From positions 1-64,000 of the forward strand of contig MU385734.1 of assembly GCA_022497155.1 (NCBI GenBank): a DNA stretch of 64,000 nucleotides, read 5' to 3'. The notes under the pieces are model-generated. The model searched no databases. It saw only the letters and a list, made by a program, of their open reading frames with translations, and was not told the DNA's origin. This DNA comes from Whalleya microplaca (taxonomy: Eukaryota; Ascomycota; Sordariomycetes; Xylariales; Xylariaceae). Shown here one piece after another: positions 46,077-57,419 of this stretch; within the stretch, counting starts at the first letter, position 1, and every line of letters starts with the position of its first letter. The translations under genes and the position numbers were made by a program.

Positions 46077-48244
46077 ATGGACGCAATCAGGAAGGCAATC
46101 CGCTGGATAGAGCTGCCGGAAGAACAGCAGTCTAATAGATGGAGCAACGAGGACATCCGACCCGTTCCTCCAGAGCGTCAAACATGGGGTATGTACTAAC
46201 TTCATCGATCAAAGTTAGCCGATATATACTGACGGGCTTCAATAGGTCTGCTTCAGTACGTCGAACTCTGGATCCTCGTGAACATGAATATCGCTACGTA
46301 CCAGACGGGATCAGCATTCATTGCGACTGGCATGACATACTGGCAAGCCATCATCGTGATCATCATCGGCAACGCGATGTCAGCCGCCTTTGCGGTCCTG
46401 AACTCGGTCTCGGGGGCTCAGAGCCATATCGGCTTTCCGGTGGTGTCACGATCGGTCTGGGGTATGCCGGCGGTCATCTTCTCAACTAGATTCTAGCTGA
46501 CGCAAGGAATCCGTATAATAGGCATGTGGGGAGCATTCTTCCCTATTTTCAACCGCATTTTGCTCTCCCTCGTCTGGTTCGGGGTCACAGCCGTCAACGG
46601 CGGCAAGATGATCTATGTGATGGGGCGTGCGCTAATGATCGACCTGGACTCGCGGGTGCCGAACACGCTACCGACGGGTATCGGCATCACGGCGGGCGAA
46701 TTTGGCGGCTACGTCTTCTTCAACCTGCTGTGCTGCCTCCTGATTTGGCTTCACCCGCCACAGTTACGTCCGTATATGCACAGCGCGTCCATGGTCACCT
46801 GCATCGCGATACTCGCACTTCTGGGCTGGGCCATGGGGACGAGGAGCGGATGGGGCGATGTCGTCTCTGCTCCAGGCTCGACTAATACGACCGAGCTCGC
46901 ATGGTCCATGTGTGCGGGTATCATGTCCGTCATCGGGAGTATCGCGGCCGGCATCCTCAACCAGAACGACCTCACGCGCTTTGCTAAGCGGCCGAGCCAT
47001 GTTACTTGGTCGCAGGGTGTCTCGTATCTGCTCTCCGGGAACCTCATAGCCATCGTCGGCGTTCTCGTCACCGCTGCAACGCAAGACAGTGAGTCATTCC
47101 GCACGGCTCTACTATGCTAGCAAGAATAACGCAGTCGAATTCTCACAGGATACGGAAAGGGGACACCGCTCTGGGACCCCAGCGACCTATTTCGGGCAAT
47201 TCAAGACCAGCACGGGTCGGGCGGACGTACCGCGACCTTTTTCCTGGCGTTTGCCATGATGCTCGGCCAGCTGTCCAACAACGTGGTGGGCAATACTCTG
47301 GCAGGTGGGCTCGACATCGTGGCTGTATTTCCCAAGTTCGCCAACTTGCGGCGGGGCGCGTATACTATCGCGGTCTTGAGCGTGTTGCCGAATCCATGGC
47401 AGCAGCTTGCAAGTGGCTCTACGTACGTTCATAGTTCATGGCTGGCCAATATCCTCTACGCTCAATCCTGACAGGATGACACTCTTTTAAATTTCTCACC
47501 GTTCTATCTGCATATGCTGTGTTTCTGGGCCCCATGTGAGTAGCATCCCCTTTTGCCGGCTCCACGAGCAAGTGTCCCGCTGGAAGCACATTCACCGAAT
47601 GTTCCTGATACAGGTCTGAGATCCCCTGATGACGTGACATGCTATCTGGAGAGAGTTAATACTAAGCTCTGGTTCTATAGGATCGGACTTTTCTGCGTTC
47701 ACTTCTACATAATCCAGAAACGACGCTTCTTCATACCTGACCTGTACGAGGCGTCGCCGTGTGGATTCTGGCCACCGCGCCCAGCATGCCGGGCTTCCTC
47801 AACGAAGCTAATCCTGCCGTCTACGTGCTCGTCGGTGCTACTAGGGTCTACAGCTTGAATTTCTTGCTGGGGTTTGTCCTTGGTAAGTGCCCTTAAGATT
47901 TAGGACATAAGAGCCCTCTTGCTGCGGGGTTGAGAAGAGCGTGCGTAGGGTGGAATTAAGGGGGACACAGTTGGAGGTCAGAAACGGACGATGATTATAG
48001 CTAATTAAAACTATCTGTAGCGTCCGTTCTTGCGTATATTCTACACGTCATTTTCCCCGTACACTATCCTGCCATTTCAACATTGGAGGAACAGCAGCGC
48101 TCAGAGAGGATTGATATCAGTGATGACGCAGATGAAAGTATTGGGAAGGCCGTTGAGCGTCGTGCAAGCCAAGAGCCATCATGTCAGATCTCAATTTCAC
48201 CAAGGCACACGTCAACTGTCCTATGGGCGTGTAACCTCTCGTAG
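46077..48244 (+). pseudogene. NCS1-family nucleobase/allantoin permease, broken
   Basis: Remnant of a Fur-type NCS1 transporter for uracil, allantoin or related compounds (12-helix plasma-membrane symporter). Seven exons can be followed: 46077-46188, 46246-46461, 46522-47088, 47149-47422, 47475-47535, 47681-47882 and 48021-48244. Family blocks include RWSNEDIRPVPPERQTWG, HIGFPVVSRSVWG joined to MWGAFFPIFNR, LVWFGVTAVNGGKMIYVM and LNQNDLTRFAKRP. Two lesions are visible: an extra base in the T run at 47485-47488 shifts the frame just before KFLTVLSAYAVFLGP, and near 47756 a segment of roughly a dozen residues is missing with a second frame change between DLYEASP and AVWILATAPSMPGFLNE. Splice sites look intact, so inactivation may be recent. 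A sequencing error could explain the first lesion but hardly both. Confidence 0.75.
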
Positions 48245-48757
48245 CTCAAGGACCCTCCCATCCCATAACCCTCAGGCAGCGACGCATAGCCTGAGTCTTC
48301 AGCATGTGAATTTTTAAACAGGTTTCGTTCTGATCTAGTGCCACTAGAGACCAGATGTTTTGCCTCTAGGGAGAATAAAGTTTCACTTTCTCATAACCAC
48401 CTCTACTACAGATGAAGGGTTCACTGGACTAATCATGAAGCTACTGGTAGTAAGCTTTCAAAATCAAGGCAGCCTCGAGGGCTTGGGCGATCTAAGGTAT
48501 ACTAAGTATATATATGTCTGCTTTCCCTCCCACGGATTCATTTTGATATGGCTGGGAGCAAACCCAAATCTACAATGAACATATTTGATATCAAAGCCTG
48601 CATATAAAAAAGAATACCCGGAATTTCCAGGAACGATATATCCCATCATTAAACGAAACATCCTACCGCGAGGCATCAACTGCACACAGACCACGGACCT
48701 CTGCTACGATAGCACAACAAAAGCGAAGAGCCACCACTTTCCTTGTATATAACCATC
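48245..48757. other. Gap between the permease pseudogene and the 48.8-kb gene
   Basis: About 0.5 kb, presumably the promoter of the downstream gene; a TATATAA-like string lies only a few bases upstream of its ATG. Nothing else was recognised. Confidence 0.4.
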
Positions 48758-49453
48758 ATGCCTCACATCCAAAGAGAATTAACCCCATGGCAAAAGCGCT
48801 GGAACAGGGAATGGCTCATCGACGGCGTGGTTCCCGACCTTCGGGAGCGCCCCAAACGGCTCGTTTATCACAATATGAGGGGTCACGATATTTTATGGAC
48901 CAGCGAAGCCATCCATCACGCAAGGGTCACCAACGAGGCCTTCATTAGCGACTTGGAGGATACATTACAACTAGGCATCCACGTGCGCGACGTCAGGGAT
49001 CGTCGTCCATGGCAGCGCGCCTTCAAACGTATAACCCGACCTCTGAGATGGCTGAAAGATACGTACGTTGACTTCCGAAAATGGCGGGACGAGCAATCAA
49101 AGGGCGAAGACCCGGATTACTGCACGGTTGTGGCCGTCATGGAGGACCAGGGAGAGAACCCGAAGTGGAACGGGGAGCTGACGCTCAGGATCCCACCTGA
49201 AGAATTTGCGCAGATGCAGGACCGGGGGACTTGGTTCGAGTATCCATCGCCAAAGAACATTAAGTATTTCTGGGTGACAGACTCGGACGGATTGCAGCGG
49301 CTGGCAGCGCCGGCGAGCAACAATTGGGGTCCGCACCACCTACAGGTCAGACGCATCCCCTTTCTTCAGCAGGAGGGGCGAGTCATCCAAAACCCCAGAG
49401 TGACGGCTGAGTGTTCCCCCGAACTCTACTGGAGTCAAGAGCAGTATACGTGA
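48758..49453 (+). CDS. Uncharacterised 231-residue protein
   Basis: Intronless; the first ATG of the frame (context catcATGC) gives MPHIQRELTPWQKRWNREWL and 231 residues. No domain was recognised. The protein is hydrophilic, rich in Trp, Arg and Pro, with no signal peptide or membrane segment. Features visible: a basic helical middle (PWQRAFKRITRPLRWLKDTY) and a C-terminal part rich in aromatic residues (GTWFEYPSPKNIKYFWVTD). Codon use looks coding throughout and differs from the decayed sequence to its left. It could be a lineage-specific gene. It sits immediately downstream of a pseudogene, so its own status deserves caution. Confidence 0.55.
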   Translation: MPHIQRELTPWQKRWNREWLIDGVVPDLRERPKRLVYHNMRGHDILWTSEAIHHARVTNEAFISDLEDTLQLGIHVRDVRDRRPWQRAFKRITRPLRWLKDTYVDFRKWRDEQSKGEDPDYCTVVAVMEDQGENPKWNGELTLRIPPEEFAQMQDRGTWFEYPSPKNIKYFWVTDSDGLQRLAAPASNNWGPHHLQVRRIPFLQQEGRVIQNPRVTAECSPELYWSQEQYT

Positions 49454-50717
49454 ACGGGGGAGGCGAGATACCCAGACATCATCGAGCATGGTATCTTTTC
49501 ATGATAGCGGACAAAGGTCAATGATATTTTGGATAAAGTCGGCGATACCATCATACCAATGGGCCTGGTTTGATTTGTTGCGATATAAGGTTATTCACAT
49601 GTAAATAAGCCACCACGACAGTTTCCTGTTTCTTGGCGATAAGCTACATAGCGTTTTGTGCTGATACCCTTTGTTGAGGCAAATAGCATTCGAGTTATTA
49701 TAAGTTTGGCTAGACATGCCACGCTCTTAGTTGTTAACCGAACTTTATCCTAGATTTGAGCATAAGAAAAAGAGGGGAAAAAATCCCATCGTATCCTCAA
49801 CTCTCGTGAATTAAGATGATTATTTTGCTGGCAAACTAGATTTTGGGGGATGAGACTTAGTACTACGGACCTACATCCCGTAAATAGATCTCTGTACATA
49901 TCCATCCTCCACAACAGGTAATACGTAGGCAAATCCCGTGACGAGCAAGCGGACACAATAGCAATTGTGCAAACGAGTGACTTAAAGCTATAAGCTATGC
50001 GTACAAGACAAAAGGTACCGTGACGACGGCTGTACTAAAGCAATCTATCAAATATCAACTCCGGTCTATTAGTCCACGCGCTCGCAGATCCACCCCCGGG
50101 CCATAGCCATACGGCGAAGAAGCCCATGTATGTAAGCCACGAGACAGGCCAATCAACCTGAGCCGGCTGGCTGCTTCTGGAAGAAGACGTGGACGACCGA
50201 CAAAAACAACTACCACACTCCCTCTCGAACACTCTCCCTCCCAACGACAACGACGAACCGGACCGAAGTTCCCCGGCGATCTATCTCCCCAACTTCACCT
50301 CCATCCACCCACCACCACCACCACCATCGCGTAACTTGGAGGTTTGTTTGTCAGCTCTATATTCGGCATCGCAATCGACTGGTTCTTTGTTTTCCGGCGA
50401 GCTCGAAGAATGGACGGCGTAGTTAGTTAGACTCAGCCTTTTTGGAAATTAGGACTGTCGCCTCTCGATGTTCCCCGAGTGTGTCTGTCTGTGTGTGTCT
50501 GTATGACCAGGAACTCGCTTTTCCGTGGAAGAAAATGTAGCTTCCAATGAGACATGCATGCGCATAAGCTAGGAGACGGCGAAAAGCTCTCCCCGCTGTG
50601 GTGGCTCTCAACTGGCTAGTGTGTATGATGATTCCAACTAAAGAAGCATATAAAATCTCAAGTCCTAAACGTGGTGAAGGGCCGTACTTGTCAGCATTGA
50701 TTCTATACTCGGCGGTT
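49454..50717. other. Gap between the 48.8-kb gene and upf2
   Basis: Two 3' ends face each other across about 1.26 kb. It contains a (CAC)n run (about 50306-50326) and a GTCT/GTGT-rich run (about 50476-50502). Open frames here have no recognisable domain and no convincing gene was found. Confidence 0.4.
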
Positions 50718-53700
50718 TCAGCGTTTCGCGCGACCTCGTTGATTCTGTGCAAGAGATCGCGGATCCGCTGAGCGCATGCGACGCTTGTTCACCATGCCCG
50801 CTCCCACTGGGTTTGACGCGGGGCTACGCTCGTCAGAGACATTACCGCCAGAGGGGACATTTCTGTCCGTGCCATTCTGTGCGGCTTTTTTGTTTTCATG
50901 GGATCTACCGTACCAGTCAACATCACTAAGTTGTAGTCTGCGGACACGCTGTCCGCCGCGGTCTTTGACCGATTTGTCAGGGCGGTTCGGATGGTATGAA
51001 GGCGTTTTCTCGTGACCTGAATTTGGTGTCTTGTGAATATTTGTGTTTGGGTGAAGAGGGGTTAAGTGGGTATCACCATCCGCTTCTTCGCTCTCGCGAA
51101 GATCGTAGTTGAGCACTAGGTTTTTGATGCGCTGTTGCTCTTCTCGTTCCGCCTGTTGCTGCGACTTCATGGCCACAGCCAGCGTTGAGTCGGAGGGGAG
51201 CGCCACAGTTCGTGTCTGCATAAGAATGAGTAATGCGTCTGAAGATGACGGAAAAAGACTCACCTGTTGGCGATTGCCTTTCTTCGTCAGGAGCGAGAAT
51301 GCCATCATGCTGGGCGCATCCTCGCCGTTGGCACCTTCGGCATCTGTCTTTTTCGATCGGACAGGCAGAGGGACGTCGAAGAGGGGTTTGCGGTCGAACT
51401 TTCGGGATTCTAAGCTCTCAGACATCATCTTCGCATACTCACGTTCAAAGTCGGCCTCATCTTCGGGGTCGACCTCCTCCTCTTTCCTGGTGACCACTAT
51501 AGCTTCCTCTTCGGACTCAAAGCCCTCGGGGGATTGTGGCTGGTTATCGACGTCCTGCCCGCGGTTAGTATAGGTTCACGAATTGGGTAGGGGGGAGGCG
51601 TGCTTCAACGTCATCTTCATCGCCCAGCTCGGAGTCTTCATCACCATCAGCTTCGGCCTCCGGAAGGATATCGCCATCGCCGTCATCATCGGATGAATCA
51701 TCACTAGAGGCTTCATCCTGATCAACATTCTTATCCAACCCTGCGTTCTTCTGGTCCTGAGCGACCGCAAGCTGGAATGCCTTCGTAGCTTCTTCTGCTG
51801 TCGTGGCCAGCTTCCACTGTGGTCTAGTGAGAGAGAACGTGTCCTGGACGATGAATTCAATGTCCATGGGAAGGGGTTGTTTGGTAAAGATGTAGTACTG
51901 GAATTTGTCAGTAGAAGATCAGGCGACAATGACGAACGGCACAGACCTGTAGAAAGGAAAGAAAGTAATCGAGCTTCTTTCCCGCAGCGCCCCGGTTGAA
52001 GAACATGCCACAGGTTTCGAGCACCGTGGACGCGAGGCGAATGCGGAAGTAGTCGTCAGGCAGATCAAAAGGATTGATGCGGCCGGGGACCGGTGGTCCT
52101 CCTAATTATTGTTAGTGGATTGCGAATAATCGAGAAGTGAGTTTATCAAACATACCATAGCCAAATAACATGATCTTGTAGAGCGTGTCAAAGATGACAG
52201 GGTGCTCAAGCATCCGGTAGTTATATAGCTCGCCTAGATACTTGACTTCTGCAATGCGTCGCTGGTTATACTTGAAATCATTCTGCTCTAGTCCGAAGAC
52301 GACAGACTCGATCACATTGTCGATAACCATGACCGCAAAGTCCGGGTGGTAGCGGTAGATGGCACCGAGTAGAACCGCAAGAATATGGACACTGCCGTAC
52401 TTGACCTTGGCGGGTCTCGAAAACACCTTGACAAGAATAGCAACGACCTATTCCATGAATTAGCTTATGACTTCTCATAACGACCTGGCTTTGCTCACCT
52501 CTGGTTCTTCCCAGTGAAGCCGGCGAATCTGCTTGAGAACCTTGGCATAGTTGCGCTTCGTCAGATCCACGTAGATGAGCTTGTGGATAAACAGCTCGAG
52601 GGGCGTTCGTTCCTTCTGCTGAATCGAAGCCCTCTCGGGCGGGTTCACATAGTAGACGGCATTCTCTATGAGCATGCGCTCCGGCTGGCCAATGTGCTGT
52701 ACCGACTTCTTGCGCTGCAGCGTCTCCAGGAAGGTCGCCATGCGAGGTGACGTGTCGGCGTTACGCAGTAGATATCGGCCGCAGTTCTCCAGCAGGTTGC
52801 AAATGATCTCGATATTCATGCGAGAGAAATCGTCGAGGCTGACTTTCAGGCAGTGGAAGACGACGTGCTCCGGCACGATGCCGAACTTGGTAAGCTCGGC
52901 GAGGTATCGGATATTGCTGAGCCGGACCTGGCCGAGAAAATCCTTCTCCTTGCGCCGCTGGAGGCTGCGGAACTCGTTGTCGAGGTACTCGACAACCCCT
53001 TTTGGCACGTCGGACATATATCGGCCCAACGTAGCTACGAGGCGAGACCAAAACGGCAGCAGATCCGTGCGCCCCTTGGGTACCTCGGTCAGTCCTTTGA
53101 TCAGGCGATTCCGGGACGCCTTTGAATTCAGGAAGCAGAAATCGATGGCCGCCTGATCGACCACGTCCTTGTTCGTGAGCTCGGGGAGCCGAGCTAGGAG
53201 CACGTCTACCTGCGCACCGATCGTCTTATTCGCAATCGCAGTCGACTGCTCATCGGTGACATCGGACGCCTTAGGGGATTCTGGGGCCTCCGCTGGATCG
53301 GCCCGCTTTCCGACCTGGTCATCCGCGTCGGCCTTTTTCTTTTTGCCATCCTCCAGCAGAATACCTGGTACCTTGCCCTTGAGATCCACCAAATTTTCGT
53401 AGAAGCGTCGCTCGTCCTCGTCCTCCCAGATGCCTGCCCCCTCGCTCTGACCGCGAAGGTACTCTCCGGTCTTGACTAGACCGATGGAGTTATTGGTGGT
53501 CGTAAAACCGTCTTCCGCCTCCTTGAGATCGGGCATCTCGGTGCCGATCGCGTCGGCTATGACCTGGGCATTGCTGATCAGACGTTCCTGAGCTTTTAGC
53601 TGTCGCTCGAAATTGGCCTGGCGGTCCTCGAACACCTCGCCGGATTTGACGTACGCCTCCGAATTTCTGCCGCGCTGCGCGACGATGTTTTTCTGATCCC

Positions 53701-54756
53701 GGACCAAATGGGCCTTGACGTCCTCGAAGTACCGCTTCAAGATGTTCCTGAATCGCTCCCGCAGCTCGGGGCTCGTGAACGGGGCATCGGCCGAACTATC
53801 CTCGCTGTCGTTTTCGGGGCCCTCGTTCTGTTTGGGGCTCTCCTCAGTCGATTTCGTGGCACCATCTTCCTCCACCGTCTTGCGACCCTCCGAACCGGCA
53901 GGCTTGACCCCCAGAATATCCCAGCTAAACGACTTCACGAACACCACCAGGAGTGGGAGGTTCACGTGCTCCCGGTCGTGGCCCAGCAGATCCTTCAGAA
54001 CTTCGAGGGGAAAGGGCTCGGCCCCGCCGCCTTTGGTGGAACCGGCCGACTTGATCTTCAGCTCCGCGTTTTTGCCGTTCGCCCCGCGCGTTGCATCGTC
54101 CGGTCTGACATCATCGAGGGTCCGTAGCACGCCCACGAGCCAGAGCTCCGTGATGACCCGGAGGAGGGCCCGCTGTCGCACAAGTCGCTCCTTCTCTTCC
54201 TTCTCGCGGACTTCGGGGACCAAAGTCTTCAGCAGACTCTTGTCTGGCGTGGCCATTCCCTTGCCTAGCAGCCATCCTAGGTATTCGGTGAAATCTCCGG
54301 GGCCGAATCGCTGGTGCAGCGCGCTGACGATCTCGATGGCGGCCTCGATCTCCCCGGGGGTCTTGAGCTTGCACAGGCCTTCGAAACACGCGGAGATGAT
54401 CTCGGACAGGTACTTGAGCAGGCTGAGGGTTCGGATCTCCTGCAGAAAGGTGTTGAGGGTGGCAGGGGTGACGGCGGTGCGCAATCGCTTGATAAAGGCA
54501 GTGTTCTTCTTGAGAGAAGAGTCGAGGGACGAACCGACGGGGACAATGTCTGTCTGACTGTCAGTCGCATACCGAGATAGGCCATGATGGCCAACGCTGC
54601 TGTACCTTGCTCCCCATTCCACGCGCGCTGGTTGAGAGACAGCAGCTCGCCTAGGCATTCAAGTATTAGCGAAATCCGGCGGACCAAGGTCAAGGTCGCA
54701 GCGCAATGGCGAAGATGGGGAAGATGGGAGGACACACGCTTCCGTGAGCGGTCCAT
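50718..54756 (-). CDS. upf2: Nonsense-mediated decay factor Upf2 (Nmd2)
   Basis: Cytoplasmic scaffold of nonsense-mediated mRNA decay that bridges Upf1 and Upf3. Eight exons; introns at 54651-54737, 54550-54605, 52448-52498, 52102-52155, 51898-51946, 51555-51609 and 51216-51263 give 1212 residues. A 19-nt first exon encodes MDRSRK, then RELLSLNQRAWNGEQ. MIF4G repeats fill most of the first 900 residues (e.g. SLKKNTAFIKRLRTAV, GDFTEYLGWLLGKGM, KLIYVDLTKRNYAKVLKQIR, FRIRLASTVLETCGMFFNRG, KKLDYFLSFLQYYIF). An acidic Asp/Glu/Ser segment follows, then the Upf1-binding tail with VDPEDEADFEREYAKMMSES and RIKNLVLNYDLRESEEADGD. About 60 residues beyond LQLSDVDWYGR form an unusual basic extension. Confidence 0.93.
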
Positions 54757-57419
54757 TGTTGGACAGGCTCCTTGTTGAATTGGAAATACCAGTCGACTCC
54801 CCCAATTGCTACATTCGCAAGGGTGATTGCCACTGCTAAGGGATGAATGGTCCCACGTAGTGGAAGTGCTGCGGCGTATCAGCCTCGGTCGGCATCGGTG
54901 GAAAAGTCAACGACTCTGCTGCCCTGGGCAAAGACACCAAGACACACAAAGACAAAGTCGTCGCGAAAACCGTAGGGTCAATAGATAGATAGTTGGGATT
55001 ATGCAGGCAAGCAGTCGATCACAGTCAGTATTACGGGGACGAGAATGAGAGAGAGGCGCAATGAGGATCAAAGGAAATAGAGAAAATAGATCACAGCCGC
55101 ACGTAAGTTCGTACGTAGATTGATTGATTGATCGAACGGGTGAGAAAGTGACAGTGCGTGTCCCGGCAAGAATGATGTCGTTAAGTGCAACCAATGAAAG
55201 ACGCCGCTTCACTCCAGTGCTTCGGTACCTACCAGTAATAAGTTCTGATGTTCGCTGGAATCCGCAAAAATCTCGGGAAATACTTAGGTACATGCATACA
55301 TTTCTCTGTTTGCTACCTCAGTACCTAAGTACCTAAGTACATAATTTGTATGCAGTTAAGTAGTTTTTAGTGGGTCGCTGGGCGTCATCACTGAACCCAG
55401 CTCAGCCTTGCTTCCCATGCTGTACATAGTACCTATTCCGTATCTAAGTACTGTATTATTCTTCAAGCGTCGTGCCGAAGTGAGGTTATTTTTATTATCA
55501 GCTGTGTTGTTAGGGGGTCTCTATTCAACCCTACATACATATATGTATTTCCAGTTCCACCAAACTTATGGACATTCACATTCAAGCCTCCGTGTTCTAG
55601 TGATCAGGGAATCATCACAGTATGGCCGGATGAGCAATCACGAATATGCTTCCCGGTTAAGCATGACTCCAACAATTCGATTGCCTCTTGTTTTCCTTGA
55701 GGCGTTGGCCTTGAGACTTGTTCATTGGCTCATAAGCATGGCGCCTCTGAGAGCCCAAAACGTTGGTCTCAAATGAGCTAATAGAGCGAATACCAATAAC
55801 GCTGTTAGGAATCGAACCCAGCTCGCTCTCTATACCACAGCTGTCTCTTCTCGATGACTTGGAGCGATTTCATTGCATCTGAAGTCCATCTCCGTACCTG
55901 CGTTAACAGCACCTAGCTCGGTGGTTGGCCAAGGCCGCAGCTCTTTATCGGTACTATTTTGCGGCCGGGCTGCTGGGATGGTCAACACTTGGGCTTCTAG
56001 TAGGATGCCGTGGAGCACGATGGCTCAATTCTTGTGGACGACCGAGCGTTGGGTTCATTCGTCCACTGGCTTTGACCGGTCATCTGTTCAAGCTTTCAGA
56101 ATTGTCTGGTACGACGCCTCAGCTAGTATTAGCGGTATCACTATGGGCTTTTCCGGCGAGAGGGTGTCACCACTTGCTTTCTATGTTGGGATCTATTATC
56201 GGCTGCAAGCGTAGTCGGGAGGAGATGCGGCACGCATAACCACGCACGCATGATGTGATAATCAGACCGCGGGGTATTCAGGGGTGTCCGTCATCATTCA
56301 ACTGGGGTAATTCGTTCGTGATCTTGGCTACAGCGTACATAATCTATCCGTTCAGCGTTCACACACATCTCCGATTCCTACATTTGCAGGCTCGAGCTAC
56401 TCTTGTATACAGAGGCTAATAAGAGGTAGTGGCTAGCGTTGGTGCTACCTTATCTCTATTTCCGTTCTCGAAATTTTCTAGACTAGCAGGACTGGATCCT
56501 GTGTGTCCACTGTCCACTGAGGTTAGTCGATTTTTTGTATCTCCGCAGATCCTCAACTTATCGTCCTTATCAACAACCATGATTTGCTGCAAGAATCACG
56601 CGTCCAAGAGGAAGAAAAAGCCAATGGCTCCCCGATAAGGCTCCAGTCTACCGCACGTCCATATCTGAGTATTCGTACATCCGCGGGGATATATTCTACT
56701 GACATCTGCATCTCCTCGCTTCCGCCCACTACCGTATTGCCAGTGCCAAGTGGCTCGCGATTAGAGGGCTTGCGGCTCTCCCATCCATCTCTGCATGGTC
56801 GCACAGCTTGTGAAACAACCCCAGAGATCTCGTGCTTATGGTATTCTGACTATATCGTAATTCGGACTTTTCTTACCCTTCATTTTTTTTTGGGCAGGTG
56901 ATGGTCTAGGCCGTTCGCCTGCATAAAAAATGCGTTGCAATGGCGAGTCGGGATGTAGGTAATCCCTTTACGGTTTGCCTGTGAGGGAGAGAGAGGTACG
57001 CATAAGCGCAAGGAGGCCAGTGGGAAAGTTGGCCGTTCCGGTGGACCTGAAGTCAGGTTCTCCGATCAACCATTATGGGCACCATATCTAGACGATGGGG
57101 ATGCAAGTCCAGCGTCCCGGACGAGTAGTCTTTTGTTATTACTCTTAGCTAATACCTATTGGTGTACCTTTTTATATATGCAAATCCATCCCAACCCTTA
57201 CCTCGTCTTATTGATTAGCCCTCTTTCCCAACGACTCGGGTGTTTTAACCCATTCCCAGATCTCTCTCTACTCATCGTCCACGGTAGAATAATCCCCCCT
57301 CCTCTCTCACACAGATGGTTTAATGTAGGAACAAAGTTTACAGATCCCTAATACTTGGAGCTTCTGCCCCCTTCCTCCCACCGGAACCCGAATCCCGCTG
57401 CTTTGTTCACCTCCATGCA
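54757..57419. other. Divergent region between upf2 and nitrate reductase genes
   Basis: About 2.7 kb with no gene recognised. The left end is the upf2 promoter; GTACCTAAGTACCTAAGTAC repeats lie near 55319-55341. The right end should hold the nitrate reductase promoter. Confidence 0.45.
56680..57090 (+). promoter_or_regulatory. Candidate nitrogen-regulatory sites upstream of nitrate reductase
   Basis: TCCGCGGG at 56680-56687 differs by one base from the NIT4-type palindrome TCCGCGGA, and GATA cores lie next to it (56662-56667 as TATCTG; 56688-56691). A TATCTA (reverse TAGATA) lies at 57085-57090. Pathway-specific NirA/NIT4 and GATA-type AreA/NIT2 regulation of nitrate reductase is established in other ascomycetes; these particular sites are only candidates because such short motifs occur by chance. 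Confidence 0.2.

Noticed and set aside
46462..46521. In-frame stop in the permease between SRSVWG and MWGAFF
   Set aside because: It lies inside a 60-nt GT-AG intron whose removal restores the family sequence; the real lesions are further downstream.
51575..51600. 25-nt intron from GTGAAC to GCAG in upf2
   Set aside because: Too short to splice; a 55-nt intron using an upstream donor keeps frame and includes the same branch point.
55800..55835. tRNA B-box-like string (GGGTTCGATTCC on the minus strand)
   Set aside because: The T stem does not pair over five bases and no acceptor or anticodon arm could be built.
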